Of a stretch of DNA of 11,903 nt, positions 1 to 7,916 are shown piece by piece. The translations under genes and the position numbers were made by a program. The first letter of the stretch is position 1; every line of letters starts with the position of its first letter. This DNA is from Marinilabiliales bacterium (GTDB taxonomy: Bacteria > Bacteroidota > Bacteroidia > Bacteroidales > UBA12077). A model generated the notes under the pieces. That model was given only the letters and a program-made list of their open reading frames with translations. It was not told where the DNA came from and ran no database searches. Location: assembly GCA_002869305.1 (NCBI GenBank), contig PKTC01000140.1, positions 1-11,903 of the forward strand, in the 5' to 3' direction.

Positions 1-11
1 CCAAAATACAT
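1..11 (-). CDS. Possible first codons of next cluster gene (expected atpB), partial
   Basis: An ATG on the minus strand (bases 11 to 9) opens a frame reading M-Y-F before the window ends. It lies 26 bases after the stop of the 4-TM gene and on the same strand. In Bacteroidota, the genes bactofilin, atpZ and a small membrane protein are commonly followed by atpB, the F0 a subunit, so that is the expected neighbour. Three codons cannot identify a protein. This is inference from gene order only, and the real start may lie outside the window. Confidence 0.25.
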
Positions 12-37
12 GACACTATATAAATTAGTAAGAATAC

Positions 38-418
38 CTATTTTTTCTTAATATAATTGATTATGTGTATAATTTCAAATGTGGTGAACAAAATGTAAAG
101 GACAAAGAAAGAAATCAAAAAAGAAGCTGCTTTTGATGGATTTAAAAAAGAATATGAAGTTATCAACGCAAGATAAATCATCATTTTAATTCCGGAAAAC
201 ATCATAAAACGATTCGTGAATTTTGATCCTTGTTTTTCCTGAATTTGCAATTGACTATAATGAAAAAATCCTGTTAAAACCGAAATAACCCCTAATAACA
301 TCCAAAATTCGGGAATGTAATATGATTTTAAAATGGTTTGGAAAACTATTAAAGAAAATATGACTATGACTATTATTAAAATTACTTCTTGTAATAAAAA
401 TTTTTTGAATGCATTCAT
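38..418 (-). CDS. Small 4-TM membrane protein in the AtpI position of the ATP synthase cluster
   Basis: This 126-residue hydrophobic protein has four predicted membrane segments at roughly residues 8-30, 37-57, 70-92 and 97-120, and a lysine-rich C-terminus (ends IKKK). I do not recognise a catalytic motif. Its start codon overlaps the stop of atpZ in a TAATG junction, which implies translational coupling. It sits between atpZ and what should be atpB. Size, number of membrane spans and position all resemble AtpI, the small accessory protein linked to c-ring assembly or cation handling in other phyla. Sequence similarity to AtpI is not obvious by eye, so the AtpI role is inference from position and topology. 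Confidence 0.8.
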   Translation of the reverse strand: MNAFKKFLLQEVILIIVIVIFSLIVFQTILKSYYIPEFWMLLGVISVLTGFFHYSQLQIQEKQGSKFTNRFMMFSGIKMMIYLALITSYSFLNPSKAASFLISFFVLYILFTTFEIIHIINYIKKK

Positions 419-663
419 TATTTCTGTGGCTTAATAAAATCTTTTATCGCATAATAAATTGCAAGTATAACACTTGATACAGTTAGCAACACTGTAAATA
501 CTGGGAATTCAATTCCCGCGATCTTTGTGTCGAGTTTCATCCCGGCCAATACTCCAATAAACATAATGGCAATCATTTGAAAACCAATGGCCGAGTATTT
601 CGCTATATCGCTAAGCGCTCTTTTGTTCTTTTGATCCGATTTTTGATTCTTCTGTTCCGACAT
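418..663 (-). CDS. atpZ: AtpZ/AtpI-family F0F1 ATP synthase accessory protein
   Basis: A small inner-membrane protein with a charged, lysine- and glutamine-rich N-terminus and two membrane helices. The first (about residues 24-43) has the glycine-rich pattern ending GVLAGMKLD, and the second spans about 54-74. This layout, with G and D residues at the end of the first helix, is typical of the AtpZ/AtpI family encoded at the head of F0 operons. Such proteins are thought to help c-ring assembly or Mg2+/Ca2+ supply. I place the start at the ATG at 663 (MSEQKNQK, 81 residues). An in-frame GTG at 681 would give 87 residues. The 5' end lies inside the bactofilin gene in another frame, and the stop overlaps the next gene's ATG, so the three genes are probably cotranscribed and coupled. 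Confidence 0.85.
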   Translation of the reverse strand: MSEQKNQKSDQKNKRALSDIAKYSAIGFQMIAIMFIGVLAGMKLDTKIAGIEFPVFTVLLTVSSVILAIYYAIKDFIKPQK

Positions 664-1018
664 TTTTAAGTGATTCTTCACCCATATTACAGTTTCCTGT
701 AAATTGTGAGCCAGGTTCTATAGCAAGTTTTTTGGTTACAATATCACCAAATATTCTTGCTGTAGCTTTAAGAGAAAGTAGTTGGTCTACCTGTATTTTT
801 CCATTTATTTCACCCAAAACATCTGAATTTTTACATTTTATTTCGCCTTTAACTTTTCCTGTTTCACCAATAACAACTTTACCTGCAGTTTTAAGGTTGC
901 CTTTTAATGTGCCATCTATTCTTATATCACTATTTGAACTTACATCACCTGTTATCTCTGTTCCAGCTCCAATTAAGTTAATTGCAGTTGGTGTTTCTGT
1001 TTCGTTATACTTAGCCAT
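611..1018 (-). CDS. Bactofilin (polymer-forming cytoskeletal protein)
   Basis: A 135-residue protein whose core (about residues 12-110) is a run of short beta-strand turns rich in G, V, I and D. Examples are the opening INLIGAGTEITGDV, then SDIRIDGTLKGNL and GKVKGEIKCK. This is the hallmark of the bactofilin (DUF583) right-handed beta-helix, which self-assembles into nucleotide-independent filaments involved in cell shape or envelope organisation. Flexible polar tails flank the core, as usual. The ATG at 1018 is chosen; an adjoining GTG at 1021 is possible. The 3' end overlaps atpZ by about 53 bases (71 if the GTG start of atpZ is used), so expression of the two is probably coupled. A candidate -7 element lies upstream at 1066-1073. 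Confidence 0.93.
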   Translation of the reverse strand: MAKYNETETPTAINLIGAGTEITGDVSSNSDIRIDGTLKGNLKTAGKVVIGETGKVKGEIKCKNSDVLGEINGKIQVDQLLSLKATARIFGDIVTKKLAIEPGSQFTGNCNMGEESLKNVGTEESKIGSKEQKSA

Positions 1019-1065
1019 CACTCTACTATTTAAAATTAAAATAAATTAACGTTTAAATTACGAGG

Positions 1066-1073
1066 CAAATATA
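1066..1073 (-). promoter_or_regulatory. Candidate -7 element for the bactofilin/atpZ cluster
   Basis: The minus strand reads TATATTTG here, a full match to the Bacteroidota -7 consensus TAnnTTTG. It lies about 48 bases upstream of the bactofilin ATG, leaving a leader of roughly 40 bases. No TTTG is seen at the usual -33 spacing (about 19-21 bases further up), so the call rests on the -7 box and its position. The surrounding 1022-1174 gap is very AT-rich and otherwise shows nothing clear. Confidence 0.4.
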
Positions 1074-1174
1074 TACAAAAAAATATCTACCCTAAGATTT
1101 ATTAAACCAAAAAATACTTTGATTTAATTGATAAACCTTCTATTTTTTATTTTATTGTGACATATGAAGATTTT

Positions 1175-4075
1175 TTAAAAACTGTATAGGTCTATTCCAA
1201 AAAGCAATTCGTAAATTACTCTTCTGTCAGAAGGAGAATAACCTAATCTAAGGCCTGTATTTAGTGGGAAAATTGCTCTTAATAAATGATAGTCTGCTGT
1301 AAGTTCTATTCCAAAACTAAAATTATGCTCTTTGGGCCATATAATTGCAGTTTGATCTTGATTAAGCGTTCTATAAGTATTATAGGCATAATCAATAAAA
1401 ACGTCTCCTCGAAAACGTTTAAGGTATATAAGCGAGCCCAAATTCCAATCAGGATATGAAATTGGAAAAATATAATCACCATAAAGTTTTACCATTTTCT
1501 CAGATCGCATTTTTTGAATGCCCCTAGGAAATGAGAAATTACTACTAAACATATATAAGAGTGGATCTTGATATTGATATCCAATATCTATTTTATAACC
1601 AGAATTACCAAAGCCCGGCAAATAAAACATTGCGTCTGCATTATACAAGAAACCATACAATTCCGACTCAAAAGGTGTATTAAAGAGATTAAAATCGAAC
1701 ACAGCTCCTAGTTTTGGAATGATATCTCTTTCCGCTTTTCTTTGGTAGGAGTAAAATAGCAACTCAGACTGCACAATCTCTAATCCTTCAATGTAATAAT
1801 TATCTTCATAATTATAATAAAGATTATCATAGTACTCAACAGAAACCATGGGTCTGAATCCTTTAATAAATTTTCCATTGGTTAAATTGAAAGGAACATA
1901 CATTTCTACCTCATAACTATAACCAATATTTGGTTCAGGTTGCCAATTTGCATCACTTGTTCTTAGAATTAGTTGATCGTCTCCATAGTTAGCTGTGAGT
2001 TTTAAAACAGGATATTGTCCTTTTAATACTAATGATGAGGACAAATAATGATTCCCGTCTTTAAACGCATATCCTAAAATAGCTTCTGTAGTGCTCAGTT
2101 TGTTTTGAGATAAAAGTGTAATTCCTGGGTGAATATTATTGTACAATTCCGATGGATCAGAAAAAATACTTCCTAATTCCATGTGATCATAATCAACGTA
2201 AAGAGGAATCCAGCTATGAAAATTAAATAAATTCAAATATTTTCGATATGGTTTTGTTTGATAGACTTTTTGCTCAGGCTTCTTTGAGCGAATATCATTC
2301 TTTTCCTGATTAGTTATGATTTCTGCCAGTTCATATGTATTTGGTTCTTTTAGTTCGATTTTTTTCCACAACGCTCTCTCAACTGGAATAGTAGCTAAAC
2401 GAAATCCTTGTGAAGTATATTCATTAGTAACCAATCTGTTTTTATTCCTTATATAATCAAATTCTGAAATTCCAAATCTTGAATCAGATAGCTGATAAAC
2501 TTCATCGGAATTTTCATCAAAAACGTAAACATTATCTATGCCGTCGAAAGTGGAATGAAAGTAAACGTAATTTTCAACTGGCAATATTCTCTGTATATCG
2601 CCCGGAAATACAAAGATCTTTTCCCATTGATTATTTTCTATGTTGTATCTTGATACTTGTTTTTGAGAATTAATTATGTGGATTACATAAATGAAATTTT
2701 CATTATCAGCCCATTTTGGTCTTTGGATAAAACCCTCTGGCGATTCTATTTCCTTAATTACTGAACCTGTAATTGCGTTTAATAGAACTAATGAACTATT
2801 GTTTTGCTTATCTACCATAATAACTACTATTTTGTCTGCATTTACAGATATGTCAGGACTAAAGAATCTTGATTTTTTAACTAGATCATATTTGTGTTTT
2901 GTTTTGATATTTAATAACTTAATTGTTGTAAATTCTCTATTCTCCCAGCGAGTGTCTGCTTTATATTCTGCCCAAACCAATACATTATTTGAGTAAGAAA
3001 AATCTTTTGAAATTAAATAACCTGGCTCATATATAATTTCTTCTGAGTTTTCAGACACAAGAACAAATTGTGGAATATGCGAAAGCCCCTCTTTTAATGC
3101 AATTACTTGATCCTGATCTACTATAGTCGGATTATAATAGTTTTCATATTCCTTGATAACATAATTTTGGAAATAATTCGGTTCATTAAAACTTTTGTCT
3201 TCAAATCGTGCATTCCATGTTTTTTCTAAATAATCTAAGGTTTCATCGAATAATTCATTTTGCGACAGACCAATATTTTTCTTTAATCCTTTATAAAAAG
3301 AAAAAGGCGTAGGAAGCAATGTATATGAATTACGTGCAACATGATTTTCTATATTGCCCCAAACATCTTTCCCATATTTGCTTCTTGTAAAGGCTGTGAT
3401 ATGATATCCAAATTCGTAATGATTTGGAATAAACCTTTGATAAGAACCGAAGAGGCTTTGATCAAAAGAATACCTCTCCTCGTCGCTTAACAAATTTGTC
3501 TTTATGCCTCTTTCAAAATATGCTAATCTTCCACGACCATATTTTGAAAATGCGGTTTCTGTTGCCACCGCATCACCTTCGTAATACCACATGGGTAATT
3601 GTCCAGCAACTAATCCGGTAGCTTGTTGTCCGAATACAATTGCGAGAATTTTTGTTATGCCCTGGTTTAATTTATCAACTTGAACTACATGCCTTAATTC
3701 GTGTATACACATATGTTCTAACCATGGGTCGGGATAGGCATTTTGAGCAGGAGTTACTGACAACTCCATTCTTTTAGGAGCCCACGCAACATAACCGTTC
3801 GATTGTATGGTTTGATTATGAATGATAACTGATATTTTCTTTGGAGCATGGTCCAGGGTTTTTCCCACACTTTCATAATTAAACTCTAGAATGTTGGAAA
3901 TTTCTTGAGCCGTTGCTTCGGCTTCTTCTTGAAAAATAATTTGAAAATTTTCAGAATTAATTTGTTTCCACTTCGCTGATGAAGGATCTTGCCCTGTGGA
4001 ATAGAACTGGCCAGAAACATTGAAGTTTATTAATAAAGAAAGCACTAAAAAGATGTATTTTGATCTTATTTTCAT
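1175..4075 (-). CDS. Secreted gluzincin-like metallopeptidase / beta-propeller / outer-membrane beta-barrel fusion
   Basis: This 966-residue protein starts with a Sec signal peptide (hydrophobic about residues 8-20, cleavage near SG-QF). Residues about 35-200 form a peptidase-MA-like domain. The zinc motif HELRH is at 125-129, followed by WYYEGDA, where Glu166 is the likely third zinc ligand of a gluzincin. Residues about 310-600 carry repeated W/D-rich beta segments resembling a TolB/DPP4-like propeller. From about 640 the chain alternates aromatic strands and polar turns and ends in LLFGIDLYSF, with a terminal Phe, as in outer-membrane barrels. It is probably anchored in the outer membrane with the peptidase in the periplasm or at the surface. 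Automated pipelines may call such proteins TolB-like. It follows the SUI1-family gene by 75 bases on the same strand and may be cotranscribed. The substrate is unknown. Confidence 0.85.
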   Translation of the reverse strand: MKIRSKYIFLVLSLLINFNVSGQFYSTGQDPSSAKWKQINSENFQIIFQEEAEATAQEISNILEFNYESVGKTLDHAPKKISVIIHNQTIQSNGYVAWAPKRMELSVTPAQNAYPDPWLEHMCIHELRHVVQVDKLNQGITKILAIVFGQQATGLVAGQLPMWYYEGDAVATETAFSKYGRGRLAYFERGIKTNLLSDEERYSFDQSLFGSYQRFIPNHYEFGYHITAFTRSKYGKDVWGNIENHVARNSYTLLPTPFSFYKGLKKNIGLSQNELFDETLDYLEKTWNARFEDKSFNEPNYFQNYVIKEYENYYNPTIVDQDQVIALKEGLSHIPQFVLVSENSEEIIYEPGYLISKDFSYSNNVLVWAEYKADTRWENREFTTIKLLNIKTKHKYDLVKKSRFFSPDISVNADKIVVIMVDKQNNSSLVLLNAITGSVIKEIESPEGFIQRPKWADNENFIYVIHIINSQKQVSRYNIENNQWEKIFVFPGDIQRILPVENYVYFHSTFDGIDNVYVFDENSDEVYQLSDSRFGISEFDYIRNKNRLVTNEYTSQGFRLATIPVERALWKKIELKEPNTYELAEIITNQEKNDIRSKKPEQKVYQTKPYRKYLNLFNFHSWIPLYVDYDHMELGSIFSDPSELYNNIHPGITLLSQNKLSTTEAILGYAFKDGNHYLSSSLVLKGQYPVLKLTANYGDDQLILRTSDANWQPEPNIGYSYEVEMYVPFNLTNGKFIKGFRPMVSVEYYDNLYYNYEDNYYIEGLEIVQSELLFYSYQRKAERDIIPKLGAVFDFNLFNTPFESELYGFLYNADAMFYLPGFGNSGYKIDIGYQYQDPLLYMFSSNFSFPRGIQKMRSEKMVKLYGDYIFPISYPDWNLGSLIYLKRFRGDVFIDYAYNTYRTLNQDQTAIIWPKEHNFSFGIELTADYHLLRAIFPLNTGLRLGYSPSDRRVIYELLFGIDLYSF

Positions 4076-4150
4076 TCAAATCAGTTTTGAGACAGAATTA
4101 TGATTAGAATAACGATTTTTAACAGGAAATGTTTTTGTAAGAATTCTGAT

Positions 4151-4495
4151 TTAAATTCTTTTAGCATGGTATCCTTCAGATGAAAGAATTTGCACAATCT
4201 TATCTCTAAAATCACCCTGAATTAATATTTCACCATCCTTAACGGAACCCCCAACTGCGCATTTTGTTTTTAGCAACTTGCCTAGCTCTTTTAGATCACT
4301 TTCAGTTCCAACAAATCCGCTTATTAAAGTAGCTTGCTTTCCTTTCTTTTTTGCTTTAGTATCGAGATAGACTTTTAGTTTTTGTTTCTCGGGATCCAAT
4401 GTTGATTGCTCTTCTTGTTCGTCGAATTCGTATTTAAAATCTGGATCAGTAGAATAAACAATGTCTATCCTATTCTTTCTGCTTTTCTTAGACAT
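4151..4495 (-). CDS. SUI1/eIF1-family (YciH-like) translation factor
   Basis: A 114-residue protein. The N-terminal 35 residues are basic then acidic and probably flexible. The SUI1 domain covers about residues 38-114, with the glycine-rich stretch KCAVGGSVKDG (78-88) followed by EILIQGDFRDKI, the recognisable eIF1/YciH signature. The family binds the small ribosomal subunit. eIF1 governs start-codon fidelity in eukaryotes, whereas the bacterial YciH role is less settled, with proposals including translation inhibition under stress and initiation proofreading. Length is normal for bacterial members. It is divergent from the DUF2723 gene across 185 bases and upstream of the peptidase/barrel gene on the same strand. 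I saw no clear minus-strand TAnnTTTG box in front of it. Confidence 0.92.
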   Translation of the reverse strand: MSKKSRKNRIDIVYSTDPDFKYEFDEQEEQSTLDPEKQKLKVYLDTKAKKKGKQATLISGFVGTESDLKELGKLLKTKCAVGGSVKDGEILIQGDFRDKIVQILSSEGYHAKRI

Positions 4496-4646
4496 GTGGA
4501 GTACGTTGTTTAATGTAATGCAACAATTTTATTTTTAGATTTTGGCTAATTTACGTAATTTCGAGCAATCTGATAGTAATGAAATATTTTTTTAGGTTTT
4601 ACACAATAAAATCAATTTAGAAAACATTAATTATCATAAATTGAAC

Positions 4647-4654
4647 TAGATTTG
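4647..4654 (+). promoter_or_regulatory. Candidate -7 element for the DUF2723 gene
   Basis: TAGATTTG matches the Bacteroidota -7 consensus TAnnTTTG exactly and lies 26 bases before the ATG of the DUF2723 gene. A TTTA at 4616-4619 is a weak -33 candidate with a spacer longer than usual. It sits in the 185-base divergent gap shared with the SUI1-family gene. That gap (4496-4680) is AT-rich and shows no other clear element. Confidence 0.4.
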
Positions 4655-4680
4655 GCGTTGAAATAAAGCACACTTAACCG

Positions 4681-7600
4681 ATGGAAAAATTTAAACTTGT
4701 AAATCGAATAACTGGCTGGATAGTTTTTTTAATCGCAGCAACTACATATTTATTAACAATTGAACCAACTACAAGTTTCTGGGATTGTGGTGAATTTATT
4801 GCAACCGCATTTAAACTAGAGGTTGGACATCCTCCAGGAGCCCCACTGTTTATGATAATTGCCAGAGTTTTTACTCTATTTGGGGGAGCTCCTCAAAATG
4901 CAGCTATGATGGTTAATGCAATGTCTGGATTAGCAAGTGCTTTTACCATTTTATTTCTTTTTTGGTCGATTACTCATCTGGCTAAAAAAATGTTTTCATC
5001 TGAAAATCAGCTAAGCACCGGGCAGTTAATTGCTGTAGTTGGAAGTGGATTAGTTGGTGCTTTAGCATACGCATTCTCTGACACATTTTGGTTTTCTGCT
5101 GTTGAAGGTGAAGTATATGCACTTTCATCGTTATTCACAGCCGTCGTGTTTTGGGCCATCTTAAAGTGGGAAAATATTGCCGATGAAAAATATTCCAATC
5201 GTTGGCTAATTCTTATTGCTTATTTGATGGGATTATCAATAGGTGTCCACTTGCTTAATTTATTGGCAATTCCTGCAATTGTTTTTGTCTATTATTTTAA
5301 AAAATATACTGTTACCAGAAATGGTGTCATCAAAGCTCTATTTATTTCTTTAGCCATACTGGGTACTATCATGTACGCCATTATACCTGGAGTAATCAAA
5401 GTTGCTACTGGATTTGAATTACTATTTGTAAATGGATTTGGTTTGCCCTTTAATTCTGGGAATTTCTTTTACATCTTGCTTTTAGTTGGATTAACAGTTT
5501 GGGGTATCTATTATACTCAGAAAAAAAAGAAAGTTGTTATAAACACAATCCTGGTTTCGTTTGCAGTTATCATGATTGGTTATTCAAGTTTTACGATGAT
5601 CGTTATTCGCTCGTTGGCAAATACTCCTATGGATGAGAATAATCCTGAAACAGTATTTAATTTGTTGCATTATCTGAACAGAGAACAATATGGAAATCGA
5701 CCCTTAATTACGGGTGAATATTTTAATGCTCCTGTTATTGACAGCAAGGAGCCATTTACATACAGACAGAAGGATGGTAAATACATTAAGTCATATTCCT
5801 TAAATGCAATCTATACATATGATGAACGTTTTACAACGTTTTTCCCCCGAATGTATAGTCAAAGCAATCCTGATCACGCTAACGAATATAAAAAATGGGC
5901 TGATATAAAAGGAAAAAAAGTAACTATAACGGGATATGATGGAGAACCAGAAATTAAATATATTCCAACATTTGGCGAAAACCTCAAGTTCTTTTTCAGG
6001 TATCAGCTGGGACATATGTATTTGCGTTATTTTATGTGGAATTTCTCTGGACGTCAAAATGATACTCAAAGTCATGGAGAATTAATGAATGGAAACTGGA
6101 TTACCGGAATTAATTTCATTGATAATGGTTTAATTGGCCCTCAGGAAAACGCGCCAGATCATATGAAAAATCAAAAGTCGAGAAACACTTATTACATGTT
6201 ACCCTTACTTTTGGGATTAATGGGTTTCTTCTTCCATATGCGCCGTCATCTAAATGATTTTGTTGTGGTACTTCTTTTATTTGTTTTAACCGGAATTGCA
6301 ATCGTCGTATACTTAAACCAATATCCGCTGCAGCCACGCGAACGCGATTACGCATATGCGGGATCGTTCTATGCTTTTTCGATGTGGATTGGCTTAGGAG
6401 TATTAAGCGTATACAATTTCTTACAAAAGAAAGTAAATGCAAAAGTTAGTGCAGGTGTTGCAACTGTAGTTTGTTTGTTAGCCGTTCCTACCATAATGGC
6501 TTCTGAAAACTGGGACGACCACGATCGATCAAATAGATATATTGCACGAGATTTTGCAGCAAATTACCTCAACTCTTGTGCCCCAAATGCCATACTCTTT
6601 ACAAATGGAGATAATGATACATTCCCACTGTGGTATGCTCAGGAGGTGGAAGGAATAAGAACTGATGTTCGGGTTGTAAATCTTTCCCTGCTCAATACTC
6701 ACTGGTATATAGATCAGATGAAAAATAAAGCTTATGATTCAGACCCCGTTCCATTTGGTATGACCCATGAGCAATATTTAAATGGAACCCGCGATGTCGT
6801 ATACATCAATGATAGGTTAAATGATTATGTGCCTGTTGAACAAGCCGTTGATTTTGTAAAATCAGACGACACAAGAACAAAATTGCAGGTTGGTCAAAAC
6901 GAATGGATCGACTATTTGCCAACCAATAAATTCATTGTTGCTGTAGATAAAGAAAAAGTATTTAATAATGGAACTGTAAAGCCTGAAGAAGCTGATAAAA
7001 TTGTGCCTGAAATCAGATTTAAAATAAGTAAAAGAAGAATCATGAAAAATGAATTAATGATTCTTGATCTTTTAGCTAATAACAACTGGGAGCGACCCAT
7101 TTACTTTGTTTCAACCGCCGGAGATGGTGCAATCGGAATTGAGGACTATTTGCAACTTGAAGGCTTCGCTTATCGTTTAGTTCCAATAAAAACTCCTGCC
7201 AAGGGATATCTTGAAACGGGACGAATTGATGCGGATATTATGTATAAAAAATTAATCGAAGATTTCGCCTGGGGCAATATGAATGATCCTGATGTTTATA
7301 TAGATCACACCATTGACAGAACAACGTCTGTTATCAGAATCAGAAATAACTTTAACCGATTGGCAAGGGCTCTTCTAAACGAAGGAAAAAAAGATTCCGC
7401 TGAAATTGCACTAGATAAGTGTATGGAAGTTATGCCAATATACAACTTTAAGCACGATTTGTTTATACTTGACATTATTGAAACTTACTACCTGCTGGGA
7501 GCAACAGAGAAGGCCAATGAAATTGTTAAAGAATTTGCAGAAATTTCAATGGAAGAGGTTGCTTATTATTTCTCATTACCGGCTAAGTATCTAACATCTT

Positions 7601-7740
7601 TGGATTACGAATTGCGATTATCAATTCATTACTTGCAGCGGTTAAACGAATTTTCTAAAAGATATGGAGATAAAGAATTAGCCGCAAGTATTGAAAATGC
7701 TTTAACAAATGCTTTTAGTTTATACGAAAGAAATCAATAA
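4681..7740 (+). CDS. DUF2723 family multispanning membrane protein (GT-C-like glycosyltransferase)
   Basis: This 1019-residue protein belongs to the Bacteroidota-typical DUF2723 family, related to GT-C fold, PMT-type glycosyltransferases using lipid-linked sugars. After a first membrane helix (about 11-28), the first loop has FWDCGEF (33-39), where acidic Asp35 and Glu38 are candidate catalytic residues. GHPPGAP follows at 49-55. Many helices fill the region to about 330, a non-membrane section covers about 330-490, and more helices span about 500-610. The conserved PRERDYAYAGSFYAF (about 552-566) lies between two of these. The C-terminal soluble part carries NGDNDTFPLWYAQE (about 642-655) and ends in a helical, TPR-like region (about 885-1000). 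Likely role is transfer of a sugar to a protein or envelope glycan at the periplasmic face; donor and acceptor cannot be read from sequence. It appears monocistronic, with a promoter box before it and a strong terminator after. Confidence 0.9.
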   Translation: MEKFKLVNRITGWIVFLIAATTYLLTIEPTTSFWDCGEFIATAFKLEVGHPPGAPLFMIIARVFTLFGGAPQNAAMMVNAMSGLASAFTILFLFWSITHLAKKMFSSENQLSTGQLIAVVGSGLVGALAYAFSDTFWFSAVEGEVYALSSLFTAVVFWAILKWENIADEKYSNRWLILIAYLMGLSIGVHLLNLLAIPAIVFVYYFKKYTVTRNGVIKALFISLAILGTIMYAIIPGVIKVATGFELLFVNGFGLPFNSGNFFYILLLVGLTVWGIYYTQKKKKVVINTILVSFAVIMIGYSSFTMIVIRSLANTPMDENNPETVFNLLHYLNREQYGNRPLITGEYFNAPVIDSKEPFTYRQKDGKYIKSYSLNAIYTYDERFTTFFPRMYSQSNPDHANEYKKWADIKGKKVTITGYDGEPEIKYIPTFGENLKFFFRYQLGHMYLRYFMWNFSGRQNDTQSHGELMNGNWITGINFIDNGLIGPQENAPDHMKNQKSRNTYYMLPLLLGLMGFFFHMRRHLNDFVVVLLLFVLTGIAIVVYLNQYPLQPRERDYAYAGSFYAFSMWIGLGVLSVYNFLQKKVNAKVSAGVATVVCLLAVPTIMASENWDDHDRSNRYIARDFAANYLNSCAPNAILFTNGDNDTFPLWYAQEVEGIRTDVRVVNLSLLNTHWYIDQMKNKAYDSDPVPFGMTHEQYLNGTRDVVYINDRLNDYVPVEQAVDFVKSDDTRTKLQVGQNEWIDYLPTNKFIVAVDKEKVFNNGTVKPEEADKIVPEIRFKISKRRIMKNELMILDLLANNNWERPIYFVSTAGDGAIGIEDYLQLEGFAYRLVPIKTPAKGYLETGRIDADIMYKKLIEDFAWGNMNDPDVYIDHTIDRTTSVIRIRNNFNRLARALLNEGKKDSAEIALDKCMEVMPIYNFKHDLFILDIIETYYLLGATEKANEIVKEFAEISMEEVAYYFSLPAKYLTSLDYELRLSIHYLQRLNEFSKRYGDKELAASIENALTNAFSLYERNQ

Positions 7741-7764
7741 GAAAATTTTATCTCAAAAAGCTTG

Positions 7765-7793
7765 CCCCGACAAGGAATTGATCCTTGTCGGGG
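7765..7793 (+). terminator. Intrinsic terminator after the DUF2723 gene
   Basis: A perfect 11-bp stem pairs CCCCGACAAGG (7765-7775) with CCTTGTCGGGG (7783-7793) around a 7-base loop AATTGAT. It is followed by TTTTATTTTTCTTTTATT. It starts 25 bases after the stop codon, so it ends the DUF2723 transcript and separates it from typA. Confidence 0.92.
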
Positions 7794-7886
7794 TTTTATT
7801 TTTCTTTTATTATTACCTAATTATTAATAATTTACAAAACATATAATAATTTTAGGTGTTACTAGTTCATATTCCATAAAAACACA

Positions 7887-7894
7887 TACCTTTG
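7887..7894 (+). promoter_or_regulatory. Candidate -7 element for typA
   Basis: TACCTTTG is an exact match to TAnnTTTG and stands 22 bases before the typA ATG, after the upstream terminator. A -33 TTTG at standard spacing is not evident. A G-rich AGGGGGA lies directly before the ATG and may serve as a ribosome-binding site, although Bacteroidota seldom rely on one. Confidence 0.5.
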
Positions 7895-7916
7895 CTCGCT
7901 TAAATTTTAGGGGGAA

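Noticed and set aside
732..1049. Open frame of 105 codons on the plus strand opposite bactofilin
   Set aside because: It is the antisense shadow of the repetitive beta-helix coding sequence. It has no recognisable motif, promoter or independent coding signal.
2479..2996. Two plus-strand open frames opposite the peptidase/barrel gene
   Set aside because: Antisense shadows of a clearly coding 966-codon gene. Their translations show no domain, and neither has a promoter or hairpin of its own.
5521..5535. Run of eight A followed by AAG context (A-AAA-AAG heptamer in frame) inside the DUF2723 gene, a dnaX-like slippery site
   Set aside because: A -1 shift would enter a frame that stops after roughly 35 codons. 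I see no downstream stem-loop or upstream Shine-Dalgarno-like stimulator, and such A runs are common in lysine-rich segments of AT-rich genomes. The zero frame continues normally to full family length.
5800..6442. Minus-strand open frames within the DUF2723 gene
   Set aside because: They overlap conserved coding sequence of the DUF2723 protein in full, and their translations look like random basic or hydrophobic sequence.
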